Below the pieces are notes generated by a model that worked only from the letters and a program-made list of their open reading frames with translations, did not search any database and was not told the origin of the DNA. Of a stretch of 64,000 nucleotides of DNA, positions 45,793 to 56,226 are shown in pieces; within the stretch, counting starts at the first letter, position 1, and each line of letters begins with the position of its first letter. Source of the stretch: Pyrenula massariospora. Lineage: Eukaryota > Ascomycota > Eurotiomycetes > Pyrenulales > Pyrenulaceae. The position numbers and the translations under genes are program-made. The stretch spans positions 700,191-764,190 of the forward strand of contig JAGFMI010000019.1 of assembly GCA_021030905.1 (NCBI GenBank), in the 5' to 3' direction.

Positions 45793-47787
45793 ATGTCGAG
45801 GTTATCACGGTCGTTTCTTGGCGATGCCATATCAACTGCAGCCTCGCCTCTACTGTCGGGTGATCGACTGGATTGCAGATCGCCGAATGCAAGGTCGCCG
45901 GTGACACCTCGACGGCCAGTGTGGTCATCGAGAGACACAGATGGTAACGTTAGGTCGGCGCAACCAGTCAGTACACGATACGCACCTCTCTCGAATATCC
46001 ATGACTCTTCAAGAAAAGCGACATCCCCGCCAAAGCCCACTAAGATATCAAATGAAGACACAAGACATGTTCCTCCGCGAGGAATCAAGAGGTCAACGCC
46101 TCCACCGGAAGCGCTTGACACTACCTCACTCCGCCCTTCCTACTCGAGCTATACATCTACACCTTCAGACGCAGATCATTTCCTTCCTACCAGTGCACAA
46201 GCCATAACGCCTAGCATACTTCCTCAACACTATCCTCAAAATGGAGATCAAAAGTTTGGAACCTTTACCGCCATCAATCTTATCATGGGTAAGACGATCG
46301 GAGTAGGCGTCTATTCTGTCTCGTCATCTATTTACAACGACCTTGGCTCTACTGGCATGACAATCGCCATGTGGATAGTTGGCAGCCTAATATCATTTTG
46401 TGGCCTCGCCGTCTATCTTGACCTTGGTTCGGCCCTGCCTCGATCAGGCGGGGAACGTGTTTACCTCGAACGAATATTTCGTCACCCTCGGATGCTTGCG
46501 ACATGCATGTTCGCAGCATACGTTGTCCTTCTCGGGTTCAGCACTCCCAACTGCATCGTTCTAGGACAGTACTTCCTCTTCGCGATCGGCATGCCGGCCT
46601 CCACTTTCCTTGTCCGTACTATTGCTGTTTTAACCATAACATGCGCCTGCATTATTCACGCGCGTTATCCCCGCCTTGGCCTACACACTATAAACATCCT
46701 CGGCGTTGTCAAAATGATCATTCTCGCATTCGTCGTCCTCTCAGGCCTCTTTGCTGGCCTCACACAATTCAGCTTCGTTGCCGCCACTGCTCCTAACGAC
46801 TCCCCCATGTACAACAATTTCGCGCTCCAAAACCTGTTCAAGGGGACATCCACTTCCCCCTACGCTCACGCCACTGCCCTCCTCAAAATTCTCTACTGCT
46901 TCCGCGGCTATAACACTGCCAACACCGTACTCGGCCAGCTTCACCGGCCCATTCCCACTCTCAAGCGTGCCGCCCCCATCGCCCTCTCCCTTGTTTCTCT
47001 CTCCTATATCGCCACAAACATCGCCTACTTCTCAGTAATCCCCGCATCCGCAATATCCGGCTCAGACACTCTGATAGCAGCCCACTTCCTCCGCTGCATC
47101 TTCGGTGACCTCCTCGGCGAGCGCGTCCTCCCCTGGCTCATCATCGTCTCCGCCTTCGGCAACATCGCCGCCACATCCTTCGCCCAGGCGCGCGTCAACC
47201 AGGAACTCGCACGCGACAACCTCCTCCCGTGGTCGGGCTTCTTCGCCGGAGAATCCCCCTGGGGAGGAAGTCCCGCACCCGGCCTGCTGCTGCACTGGGC
47301 AGTCAGCGTGGCCGTCATCATCCTCCCCCCGCCCGGCCCGATCTACGAGTTCCTCGTCGAGATCGGCGGGTACCCCGTGAGCGTCATCAGCGTGGCCGTC
47401 GCGGGTGGGCTGCTGTATCTCCAGTTCAGCCGCAGGGCCGGCTGGCAGAGCCCGATTCCGGCGCCGAAGATCTGCACCACGGTGTTTCTGTTGAGTAATG
47501 TTCTGCTGCTGGTGTTTCCGTGGGTGAAGCCCGCGCAGGATGCGGGTGCTGCGGGGGGCAGGTTTGTGTATTATGCGTACCCGGCGACGGGGGTTGGGGT
47601 GTTGGTTCTGGGCGCGTATTATTGGTTCTGGTGGAGGTGGGTGAGGCCGATTGTTTGGCCGGAGCATCGGGAGGGGGAGCGGTTTGTTGGGTTTGGGAGG
47701 GATGAGTGGGAGTATCAGTGTCTGAGTGGGGGAGGGGTGAAGGGGATGGGGATGGTGCCGGAGGTTGTTGAGCTGGATGAGAGATGA
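45793..47787 (+). CDS. High-affinity methionine permease-like APC transporter (MUP1 type)
   Basis: A plasma-membrane amino-acid permease of the Mup1/LAT-like branch. An intronless 664-residue frame. The first 150 residues are polar and Ser/Pro-rich, a cytosolic tail of the kind that regulates endocytosis. The transmembrane region begins with FGTFTAINLIMGKTIGVGVY, followed by LGSTGMTIAMWIVGSLISFC and LPRSGGERVYLERIFRHPRM, diagnostic for this branch, then about ten further hydrophobic segments. YCFRGYNTANTVLGQLHRPI is another conserved block. The gene changes from C-rich third positions to G-rich ones after about 47480, within the last transmembrane segments and tail. Substrate is probably methionine or a similar neutral amino acid, by family. 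Confidence 0.9.
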   Translation: MSRLSRSFLGDAISTAASPLLSGDRLDCRSPNARSPVTPRRPVWSSRDTDGNVRSAQPVSTRYAPLSNIHDSSRKATSPPKPTKISNEDTRHVPPRGIKRSTPPPEALDTTSLRPSYSSYTSTPSDADHFLPTSAQAITPSILPQHYPQNGDQKFGTFTAINLIMGKTIGVGVYSVSSSIYNDLGSTGMTIAMWIVGSLISFCGLAVYLDLGSALPRSGGERVYLERIFRHPRMLATCMFAAYVVLLGFSTPNCIVLGQYFLFAIGMPASTFLVRTIAVLTITCACIIHARYPRLGLHTINILGVVKMIILAFVVLSGLFAGLTQFSFVAATAPNDSPMYNNFALQNLFKGTSTSPYAHATALLKILYCFRGYNTANTVLGQLHRPIPTLKRAAPIALSLVSLSYIATNIAYFSVIPASAISGSDTLIAAHFLRCIFGDLLGERVLPWLIIVSAFGNIAATSFAQARVNQELARDNLLPWSGFFAGESPWGGSPAPGLLLHWAVSVAVIILPPPGPIYEFLVEIGGYPVSVISVAVAGGLLYLQFSRRAGWQSPIPAPKICTTVFLLSNVLLLVFPWVKPAQDAGAAGGRFVYYAYPATGVGVLVLGAYYWFWWRWVRPIVWPEHREGERFVGFGRDEWEYQCLSGGGVKGMGMVPEVVELDER

Positions 47788-48623
47788 TGAGCTTTGGATT
47801 GGGATGGGTTGGACACCTTCTCCCAATGGTCTGTCACATAATGACAGAATATGGTGGCAAAACTTGGAGATTATACTTAGGAGCACGCTTTTATCATGTT
47901 TGTACATACATAAAACCCCTTCCTATTCATCAATAGGGGAATAGATATACACAGTATATCAGGATTAGAAATCCCTAAAGCTACACTTGTCTTTTTCCTT
48001 CCTAATATAACCAAACCCAATCAACCCGATGCCTCGTTCCACCCCCTCCTGATCTCCATCCTCGTCTCCTCACCCGCCCGCCTAGATAGACCGGTAAGGT
48101 AGGAAGCACCTTCCATTCCTCCGGCCGCTAAATCGCGTTTCCGGCGATCACGCCCATCACTGTACCGCCGACCCTGTGATAAATCGCCAACCCCTTCCCG
48201 ATAGTTTTTTGATGATTGTGACGTGGTTTTAAAGGCTTCCCAAAATATTTTTAGCATGTCTTTGTCAAATTCTGATGGGGAAGGGAAGAAGAGAAAGGAG
48301 ACAGTAGCATTGGTGAGTCATCGGAAAGGGTCGTTGGAGGCCGCAGAGAGAGGTACTGTGGCGACTGGGAAAGCTAATACAGGATCGGAGTCCGTGTAGG
48401 CAGAAGGGAGGAAGCGGGCGGTGGTTTGGTTCTGGAGCTTAAAATATGACAGTCTATGGTGAGTATGATTATGTCTTGTGCGTTGTAGGCGTGGTTCTTC
48501 CACCATTTGGAATCCAGATCGAATGCCTTAGTACATATGTTTATGTTAGGGTATTCAATACAGATAAGAGAATAACATTCCGGCACTGCAGACAAGTCCG
48601 GTCCATATTTTTTGGTGCGTCGA
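47788..48623. other. Intergenic region between convergent genes
   Basis: The permease and the FtsJ-like gene end here. No feature supported. Confidence 0.4.
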
Positions 48624-49772
48624 CTACGTTGATGATTCTCCAGCAACGAAGCTTGCTTTCGCCAATGCCTCGCGCTGAATATCCCAGACCGGCCTCGCCA
48701 GCTCGATGAGCCTCCTTCCGAAATCGCGTATCAGAGTCTCCACCGTGGCTGTCGGAATTGGCGCACTCCAATCTCCAGTACCGTGCTCGCCCCCAAACGT
48801 CGCCTGCCACCAGGATGCTTTCCAGCCACGCAAAGCTGCCTGTGCAGGTTCGCGATCGGGCTGAACGTTCTTCGCCACCATGTAGAAGGATCCCCTCGTC
48901 GCGTGCTTCTTTTTCGGCTTGAAAAGCTGGATCTCGGCAAATTGGGAGAACTGGTATAGCAGCTGTGCGGTGTCCCACGCATCTGGCTTGTGGAGCAGCA
49001 TGACCACCGTCCCGCCGGGCGCGATTCGTTGGAGCGCCAAGATCAGCTGGGAGGTTGTGAGGCGGACGGCTTCAAAGTTTTCGCGGTGTGAGGGGCGTGG
49101 ATGCGTGCGGAGGACTTGGCCGTCGCAGAGGACGAGGTAGAAGTGGGTGCCGAGGTACGGGCGGTCTGTCAGGAAACTGCGACGTTCGGGGTGGTGTTCG
49201 GGGACTGTGTCGGCGCCGAATTCAGAGGCCAGCATCGTGATATCCAGGAAGCGGCATTGGATGTCATGGTAAGAACGGTCCCATCTCAGCAGCAAGTTGT
49301 GACCGCCAATAGTACGGGGTAAGCTGATTCCTCGGATCATTGCGGTTGGGTTGTGTTTGAGGACGCCGGCTGAGAAACCTCCAGGGGCCATGCACAGATC
49401 CAAAGTACGTTTTCTTAGATCAAAAGTAGAGCTTCCCGATGGCGCCAAAGCCTGTGTCTGTGACTGCAACTCATCGGCGATTTGTTCCATCATCTTGTAT
49501 AATATCTGCTGGCCTCCATGGTTGGCTTTATCGGCTCGCTCCCTTTGAATTTTGAAGTGTTGGTCACCCTCGGGATTTGCCCATCCCTTGGAATGGTTAG
49601 CATCATATAAGGAAGGTGCCGAATGTACAGGACATCGTGGTTGTACCTTTTCTTTAAGGATGATAAGCTCTCGGAAAACAGGTTCCTGCTGTAAGAGATA
49701 CTCTTTTAAGAGCTGATTTGGGGTTTGGTCTTTCTGGCGTTCATCGCCAGGCTTAGAGCAGGACATATCCAT
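48624..49772 (-). CDS. FtsJ/RrmJ-like S-adenosylmethionine-dependent methyltransferase domain protein
   Basis: A 382-residue intronless frame. The SAM-binding motif is RTLDLCMAPGGFSAGVL (residues 122-138), followed by IRGISLP, a typical FtsJ motif II position, and later HFYLVLCDGQ and LALQRIAPGGTVVMLLHKPD, which correspond to the motif IV and VI regions. FtsJ-like enzymes methylate ribose 2'-O in rRNA or the mRNA cap. Where the KDKE tetrad would be expected, the third position reads LLHKPDAW, so at least one catalytic lysine appears present; I cannot verify the rest. The long N-terminal region (1-120) is specific to a filamentous-fungal group whose substrate is not known to me. ATG at 49770-49772 is the only good start. 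Confidence 0.78.
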   Translation of the reverse strand: MDMSCSKPGDERQKDQTPNQLLKEYLLQQEPVFRELIILKEKVQPRCPVHSAPSLYDANHSKGWANPEGDQHFKIQRERADKANHGGQQILYKMMEQIADELQSQTQALAPSGSSTFDLRKRTLDLCMAPGGFSAGVLKHNPTAMIRGISLPRTIGGHNLLLRWDRSYHDIQCRFLDITMLASEFGADTVPEHHPERRSFLTDRPYLGTHFYLVLCDGQVLRTHPRPSHRENFEAVRLTTSQLILALQRIAPGGTVVMLLHKPDAWDTAQLLYQFSQFAEIQLFKPKKKHATRGSFYMVAKNVQPDREPAQAALRGWKASWWQATFGGEHGTGDWSAPIPTATVETLIRDFGRRLIELARPVWDIQREALAKASFVAGESST

Positions 49773-52103
49773 AAAGCCACAAAGAAATTTAAAATATCAG
49801 AGAAGTTGATAAGTGCGTTATCAATAGCTAGCGAAAGGATTTGTAAGGGATAGATTGATTATATCTGCACAACCGGGCAAAGACTTCGCTGCATGGCGTG
49901 GGGGAGATCCAACCAGGAGTGCGAGGCAAAAAATGTAGGAGAAATGAGCACATATTTGAGAAGCAGAACATTTCTTACACAGGAACTCACCGGATGCTTG
50001 TAGCCGCAGCTGAGCCATCACCGCCATGTGTCGCACAAGGCAGCAAAAGATTCGCCGCCTTATTCGTGGCCTGACAAGGGGGAATCCTGCTAGAGTGTCG
50101 CCATACTCTAGCCAAGAGAAAGTGACTATGCTCCATCGTGATTTCACCGAACGTTTCTCCTTGTAAGTTTGTAGTCAGCCGAGTAAGTTGCAAGATCAGC
50201 AAATTGGTATTAGCTGTTGTCTTGTATTTGAGAAGAATCCTTTTCACCACCGACTAGCGATAGATCCGGCGTGCCCGAGTAGCATTTTTATTGTGCCCGC
50301 CCTGGCGTTCGCGCCCACTTTGGTAAGTTAACTAACCAAAGCCCCCGCTCCTCCCTTTCCCCCTCCCCCGGGCCCACCATTTGCCCTTAAAACTAGCCAT
50401 CGATCCGGTCACAATCCTTTATCTCTTTCGACTTCGACTCTCCATGCATAGCTTTCAAAATCTTTGTTACCTAGCTCGCAGTTCCAGTTCTCACAGAATT
50501 GTTACATGTCTCAACCAGGCTTATTCCCAAATGCCAACCGTCGCTGCCAATAATTACCTGCGTTCTCCGTCAAAGTGATGAGTTCTGAATTTTGTATATA
50601 AACCTCAAATTGTAATGCAGCACAACGAGAAAGAATGACTCAGAAATTACGGGACTGTAGCTTCATGTACCAAAAGCTCTCTCTTAGATACTTCATTCGG
50701 CTGCATATGGGAATGTCTCGGTCTTTATGCTTTCAAAGAGACTAAATGGCCACGAAAATAGTTGGTGAATTCTATCCGAGGTTGCAGGCCTCGTGTGTTC
50801 CTTCTTCTAGAAGTGCGATCAGAAGATGATACGAAGCCTTGAATTGACCTTCAGTCGTATCGAGACATCAGAAGAGCAAGGGAACTTGGATTATCTCAAT
50901 GGCGCCTTGCTGATCCATGTGGCTGCTCCCATCTAGCTGTCCCGGCTCACTGCTCTATCCGAGATCGATGCCGTAAGTGAAAAGACTTGAAAGATTCGGG
51001 GTTTTCCTCCTACCCCATTCTAGTCCTTTCTTCCGCCGCATCCCCGAAATTCATTGATCGAATTGAACCTCAAACTATTCCTTCATCGCTATCTTGAGAA
51101 TGCAAGTCCTGAACTACGCTCTTAAGTTGTTGCTCGTTCGCCGGGCAACTTTGTTCTGTGCATCCGTTGCCAGCAACAGAGAGATAGTCCCGACTACGGC
51201 TAACACATGGGAAGAATACTGGACGGAGGAGAGCAGGTCGTACAAGGAGAGGGAGTCGGACGTGGGTAACAGCGACCTTACGTGCGGATGTTTGAAGAAG
51301 GCAAGAAGTATGCTGGAGAAGACGTAAATCTAGCAGGGAGTTTCGCTTGTTCGCCTCGGAAGAGGTGTATCGGGACCTGACACGCGTAGAAGAGAAGATG
51401 GATCAACGAAGACCAAGGGGGAAATTGTTAGCGTGTTGGAAATGGTTTGCCGGAAAAAATTATGGGCATAGAGCTAGAGAAGAGGGCTGTTCTTAGATTC
51501 AATAAGGGTCTTGATGCGTACAGGAATGTACACCGGTACAGTGAGACGTACTAGAAATGGATCCCGCCATAAATGAAGTATTTAAGGCGTCTATAATGGT
51601 CCTCTGCGAGAAAAAGGAGATGGTCTTTCCAAATGTTGGGTACTTTCACGGAGAGGATGATAGCTTCATAACGGTGTCTAAGACACACTGTAAAACCAGA
51701 CGAGCTCTCGATGATCTTAATAGCCGGACGGAAATAGTCAAGTCTGTCCACAATTTGCATTGGAATTCGTGCACACATGCTTTCAGCTAAACTATTATGC
51801 TGCTAATCCACAAGGCTTCGTCGTCACTTCATCGAGTACCATGCAAGACCTTCCTTATGAGCATTCCTCGTTCTATCGATCCAAACTTTCTCTCTCGAAG
51901 CGGTTGTGACGGATCGTGCCCAGCTAAATGTCCCTATGGGCAGATGAAGTGCTTGAAATCTGCGCTTGAAACCTCGCCAGCATCTGTAGCGTCTCCTGAC
52001 CGACTCTGGCCCTGTAGTCGCAGTGCTCGCGCATCTCGGAGACACACCTCATTATCATATAAAGGGGTTCCCTCTTGTCTATATTAATGGCTTTTCCCAT
52101 CTT
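49773..52103. other. Gene-poor region
   Basis: A possible short frame with ATG at 51100 and a further frame with FRLFASEEVYRDLTRVEEKM (about 51340-51490) look coding-like but cannot be joined by a plausible intron. Nothing else is supported. Confidence 0.35.
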
Positions 52104-52492
52104 TCAAGCAATTGCATCACATACCTTCACCAAAATTGACTCCTCCCTGAGCGCCTGTTGAAAGCTCGCGTCTTGCAACCTCTTTCGAGTATCATACCCA
52201 ACTTTGTAGGCACATTTTCTCTCGATCACGAGGAAGGCGATCTGAATACACTGCCATTGTCGTCTTGCGGCCGGAGCATTTTTGAAAACTTCCTCAGGAT
52301 CGCGGTCTTCGGCTGAGTGGCGCTTCAACAGGTCTTTGTGTTTCTCTCGAAGGTCGTTAAGAGCTGATGTTTTGTCATACAGCTTCTGCCGGAGCTCAGC
52401 GGTAGTGGTCGCAAAGTCGTGGCTAAAAGGTATTATCAGTATCTGACGAGCCTATTCATAAGTCAAAATGCATCTTACTGTTGTCCACTCAT
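52104..52492 (-). CDS. GYDT-motif family protein, copy A
   Basis: Exons 52479-52492 (MSGQ plus two bases) and 52104-52422 join across a 56-base GTAAGA...TTTTAG intron to give 110 residues. A coiled-coil-like charged region (TAELRQKLYDKTSALNDLRE, KHKDLLKRHSAEDRDPEEVF) precedes the family core RRQWQCIQIAFLVIERKCAY, KVGYDTRKRLQDAS. The same core recurs in three neighbours (53.3-53.5, 54.2-54.6 and 55.0-55.4 kb), all on the minus strand. No signal peptide or known domain. Just after the core the residues QLLERWEK, equivalent to SALERWET in copy C, occur in another frame past the predicted C-terminus (about 52078-52101), so this copy may be slightly truncated by a frameshift. Function unknown. Confidence 0.55.
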
Positions 52493-52919
52493 TTTGCGTG
52501 GAATGCACGAATCCTGCTCCTTGAAGTCGGAAATATGATTGGGAATAGAGAGATAGAGAGATGTTGAAAATGGATTGCAAGGGAAGTTTTTCAAATAGGG
52601 GGAAGTGAATCTTGAAGACAAAGAAACGTTCCAACAGGGAATAGTGTGATTAGACTGTCTCGGACACTCAAACATGGATCTACAGAGACCAAAGAGCGTC
52701 CTGAAACATCTCAAATTGATTCATTTCACACATACCTTTCTGATCAAGCTGCTTCTCGTCAAGAAACTTCGTTAACAATATCCCGGAGGACTCCCTTCTT
52801 CTCAAATGGTAGAATAATAATCAGGCAAAGAGGCCATAAAATGTTCAATTCATCCCAGAGATGACCCCAACTCATACTCGGTCAGGCATAGTGCCTTTAG
52901 GTTCCTCGGACTTACCAGT
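52493..52919. other. Spacer between family copies A and B
   Basis: No supported gene. Confidence 0.35.
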
Positions 52920-53483
52920 GTGAATTAGACTATCTCTATCGTCCCGATCTAGGCGGAGATACCTAAAGCGATTCAAAGTAGTCGCCCAATGTTCGACGGT
53001 CTTGAGCATGTCTAGAACCAAATCTTTCGAGATGTTTTCTTCAAATGAAGTAGATCGTTAGAGAGCCCTTTTCAATAACAGAGCGTGCTTTTTCCTGAAT
53101 TGAGCGAGCTCCAACGGGATCCGTCTTCCCTCCTTCATAAGCTTATGACCAGAATAGCCAACATAACGCATTTCTGACCCGTGCACTTCACCCGGACAGA
53201 CAACACCTGATGTTCTCTGTGCATCGGATCAGTGACTTTGTGTACAGATGAAATGACCCTCTCGAAAAATTCAAACTCCGCGAGGCAATGCGGCGACACT
53301 CACTCTTCGGAGCGCCTCAACAACGTGGAACAATTCTCCAGTATTAACCACTGCTCCTTCAGCTGCTAACGCCTGACAGTCTTTTCTCAAGCATACTGTC
53401 GTATCGTGGCCGATCACATAGCCGCATCTCAGCTCGATGACTCTTAAAAGCAATCTTGATATAGTGTCAGTCATAGACCGCAT
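52920..53483 (-). pseudogene. GYDT-motif family, copy B (degenerate or incompletely modelled)
   Basis: The core reads LLLRVIELRCGYVIGHDTTV, CLRKDCQALAAEG (from 53483 downward), with His for Tyr in GHDT and the upstream WxC part missing. Further down the same strand are ELAQFRKKHALLL (near 53100), equivalent to LAQFK in copy C, and LKTVEHWATTLNRF (near 53000), equivalent to the LERWE end of copy C. A stop separates the last two blocks in their frame. A GTGAGT donor follows ALRR (about 53303), so part of the break may be an intron. Order and strand agree with the other copies, but I could not assemble a full open model, so I call it degenerate. Confidence 0.4.
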
Positions 53484-54151
53484 TACGGGTGAGCGTCAAC
53501 CCGTAACTGTCGTTTCTGCACAATTCTAGAAGGCCAGGTACACGGAGATCACGGATATCAGGACCGGCGGCAGGGTCGGAACTCACGCTGAGTGAAATTC
53601 ATTAATATGCGACAGGCTACGAAGTAGTAGAAGTAAAAATCTATGAACGTACTGCTTTTAATATATTCGAAAGCTGGCGCCTCAGAATGGTCGTACTGAC
53701 GATTGAGATAGTAAGTGCCGGGTCCTAGTAATCACCTTTCGCTCGTTGATGTTTGCAAGGTTAAGAAAGGGGGGAAAGCTAGCAGATTTGTTTTTGCCCC
53801 GAAGAGAATGCCAAGAAAACCAATTTTTAGGCTGCCATCGAGGCATTCACCTAGCGTGTGCTCACCAACTGCGGGACCCCGGGGACCAACTCTTAGCTTA
53901 TAGCACTCAAGCCGGATCTTTGGCCATCCAAAGCTGGATATCAGAAGCCATAGCGCATCTAATTGTGAGCAATGATATTCTTTCGTTAATAATTAGATGC
54001 GCCGTTACGTCGAATATCCATCCTTGATGTTCCATCTGCAAATATCCCACAACCTCCACGAACCTTTGTCCTATCGCGGTTTGACGTCTTTGCCCGACGA
54101 TCCAACGACAATTTCCTTTTCAAGCCTTAAATACTATCTCTGATGCTTTGG
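53484..54151. other. Spacer between family copies B and C
   Basis: No supported gene; plus-strand frames at 53715-54027 overlap each other and show no domain. Confidence 0.35.
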
Positions 54152-54573
54152 TTATGGAATAGCATCGTGTGTCATTCTCCTTTCGGTCTCCCACCTCTCC
54201 AGTGCGCTTTTCATGAGTGCCTAAACGTGCCGATTAGCAATGGACACTAATGACACCAAATATGAACGTGCAAAGGAACAACTCTGCGTTTTGCTACCTT
54301 GAATTGTGCCAGCAGCCACTCCTTTCTCTTCTTTTTGTATGTTATGATGTCTTCTTTGTACGCCGTCAGTGCTGCTAGTTGGTATTGTTGTCTCAACCGC
54401 GCTTTTGTGTCATAGCCAAGTGTGTAGGCACATTTTAGCTCGATGATCCTGAAAGTGACCTTGAGACAATACCAGTAATATCCAATTTTCTTCGCTTCAA
54501 TGCAGTGGTTGAACGGGGCTTCGGACAATTTGATGAGTTCGTTGATAGCGAGGACGCAACGATGGTCGCTCAT
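54152..54573 (-). CDS. GYDT-motif family protein, copy C (best-preserved copy)
   Basis: Exons 54298-54573 and 54152-54220 (77-base GT-AG intron, phase 0) give 114 residues. MSDHRCVLAINELIKLSEAP leads into the core YYWYCLKVTFRIIELKCAYT, LGYDTKARLRQQYQ, then a Lys-rich helix (EDIITYKKKRKEWLLAQFK) and, after the intron, ALMKSALERWETERRMTHD. The protein looks helical and soluble. The family pattern over the copies is W-x-C-x(3)-F-x-(V/I)-I-E-x-K-x(2)-Y-x(2)-G-(Y/H)-D-T-x(3)-L with small variations. I know no named domain with this pattern and give no function. Confidence 0.6.
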
Positions 54574-54985
54574 GATGGAGTTACGTCCAATTTTGTTGAT
54601 CGAGAAGCACCTTTTAGCGAAAGCGACAGTTTATAATGCATCATTTACTCTGATCCCTGGCGGAAACTTTAATCTGTGTCACGGTTGTCATCTCAGAAAG
54701 GATTACTATATTGAAGAACTTCAAGCGTGAATTGATTGACATTTTCACTATGCCTTGGCTTGCGCATACGATGTGAATTGCCGAGTTCACGAGGCAAATC
54801 ACCAGCATGTTGCAAATACACTCCCTCAGTCGCGCTGCCGCTCATCTCAGCGATGGGTTGGGTCGAGCTTCTCCCAGCGCCGCATGCTGATGCTCATAAT
54901 CCCCATCAGTAAAACACGGGGATAACAAAAGTGAAGAGCTGCCTCTCCAGAGCAGACTCTGAAATCACTCTCTCTGCCCCAAGTC
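54574..54985. other. Spacer between family copies C and D
   Basis: No supported gene. Confidence 0.35.
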
Positions 54986-55426
54986 TCAGTAGCTCCAAAT
55001 GCCTTCATCCAAGCACGCCTTCTTCAATCTCATCCTCGTATCGTACCCCAGCGTGTAATCACGTTTCATCTCGATCACCTTGAATGTAACCTCGAAGCAG
55101 TGCCATCGATACCGAGCCTTGCGAAGCTGTGGCCACATAGATTGCATTGGAAAAGGGTAGCCTTCAAAATTCCGACCGTCGAACCTCTCGTAAAATTTGC
55201 AAGCGACTTTGAAAGCATGATGCGTACGCCTTGACACTGAAAACCAATTCATGGTGGAGATGTAGTCTAGATATGGGATAATGGAGTAGAAGACAAATGG
55301 GTCATGACTATCAATAATGAATGCAGGGTTGAGAATGCTGTTAGGATCCGTTTTCCATGGGGGCTTAAAGATGTAGACTGGGACCGTGTTGTGCGGATAA
55401 TCTTTATTCTTCTTCGGAGGTAGCAT
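54986..55426 (-). CDS. GYDT-motif family protein, copy D (longest N-terminus)
   Basis: A 146-residue frame from the ATG at 55424-55426 (MLPPKKNKDYPHNTVPVYIF); the frame stays open upstream to 55516 without another ATG, so an earlier exon is possible. Residues 30-110 (FIIDSHDPFVFYSIIPYLDY, ISTMNWFSVSRRTHHAFKVA) look like the F-box/LRR-type N-termini of some fungal proteins, with a possible degenerate F-box. The C-terminal core, YRWHCFEVTFKVIEMKRDYT and LGYDTRMRLKKACLDEG, matches copies A-C. It ends soon after the core (GIWSY), without the LERWE tail. The longer N-terminus may show what the family looked like before truncation of the other copies. Confidence 0.6.
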   Translation of the reverse strand: MLPPKKNKDYPHNTVPVYIFKPPWKTDPNSILNPAFIIDSHDPFVFYSIIPYLDYISTMNWFSVSRRTHHAFKVACKFYERFDGRNFEGYPFPMQSMWPQLRKARYRWHCFEVTFKVIEMKRDYTLGYDTRMRLKKACLDEGIWSY

Positions 55427-56226
55427 TTTGATCACGTTGAACTGTTCGGATGAAGAAGAGTAGGACTTTTTGTAGCCACCAAGCTGACAGGTGTCATCAG
55501 ACCGGGATTGTGACAAAGATCAATATGAAAATTGAAGGTACTCACCAATCATTGAATTGGTCTCATTAGTCAAGACTAGGGTGATGAGGAGTTGAAGAGA
55601 TGTAGATTTTATTTCCCAGCTTGTGAGTGGACCGCCCGGTATCGCAATAGCGTTCGCAACCGTGGAATAGAGTCAGGATTTGGAGTAAGAATCTTTTCTC
55701 AATTATTGATCTTGGCAGTAAATTGTGCATTCATTCTAGATCTATTCAGGCAACAGCGAGGGCAATGAAGGGAAATTTCGGACTGAGGTAATGGTGAGTC
55801 ATATCAGCCTATATACCGAATTTCTTAGCATCCGCATTTCAGACCTTTGAATTGATACTTTATCAATGGCGGCAAAGATGTTGATCCTAGATCCACGCTG
55901 TAGCTACAGCGAAGTGGTACAATTTAGCACGGTGAAGGCTTTCACGCCATTAAAGACCTTTTCATTCTCCTTGAAAACGCTTGAAATTTGCACGAGCTCA
56001 TTCGTAGTCTTCGCACGGTAGCCATCAGTTCGTAGAGTCCGAATTGAATCGGTAAAGTCTCCCCCCGATCAGCTTGTTAATAACGAGTCAAATACCTGTG
56101 AACTCCGAACCATAACACTCGTTAGAAGCACATGCTTCGTATCCTCAATATTTTCTCGAGCATCGATGCGCCTTAGCTTTGACATGTTCAATGCTCTCCT
56201 CAGTGCTGTCCGAGTTCTTTGGTGAT
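55427..56226. other. Intergenic region
   Basis: No supported gene. Confidence 0.35.

Noticed and set aside
47062-47907. A 281-residue minus-strand open frame opposite the MUP1-type permease
   Set aside because: It lies exactly over the C-rich part of the permease and is full of Pro/Leu/Arg from reversed G-rich codons; shadow of the real gene.
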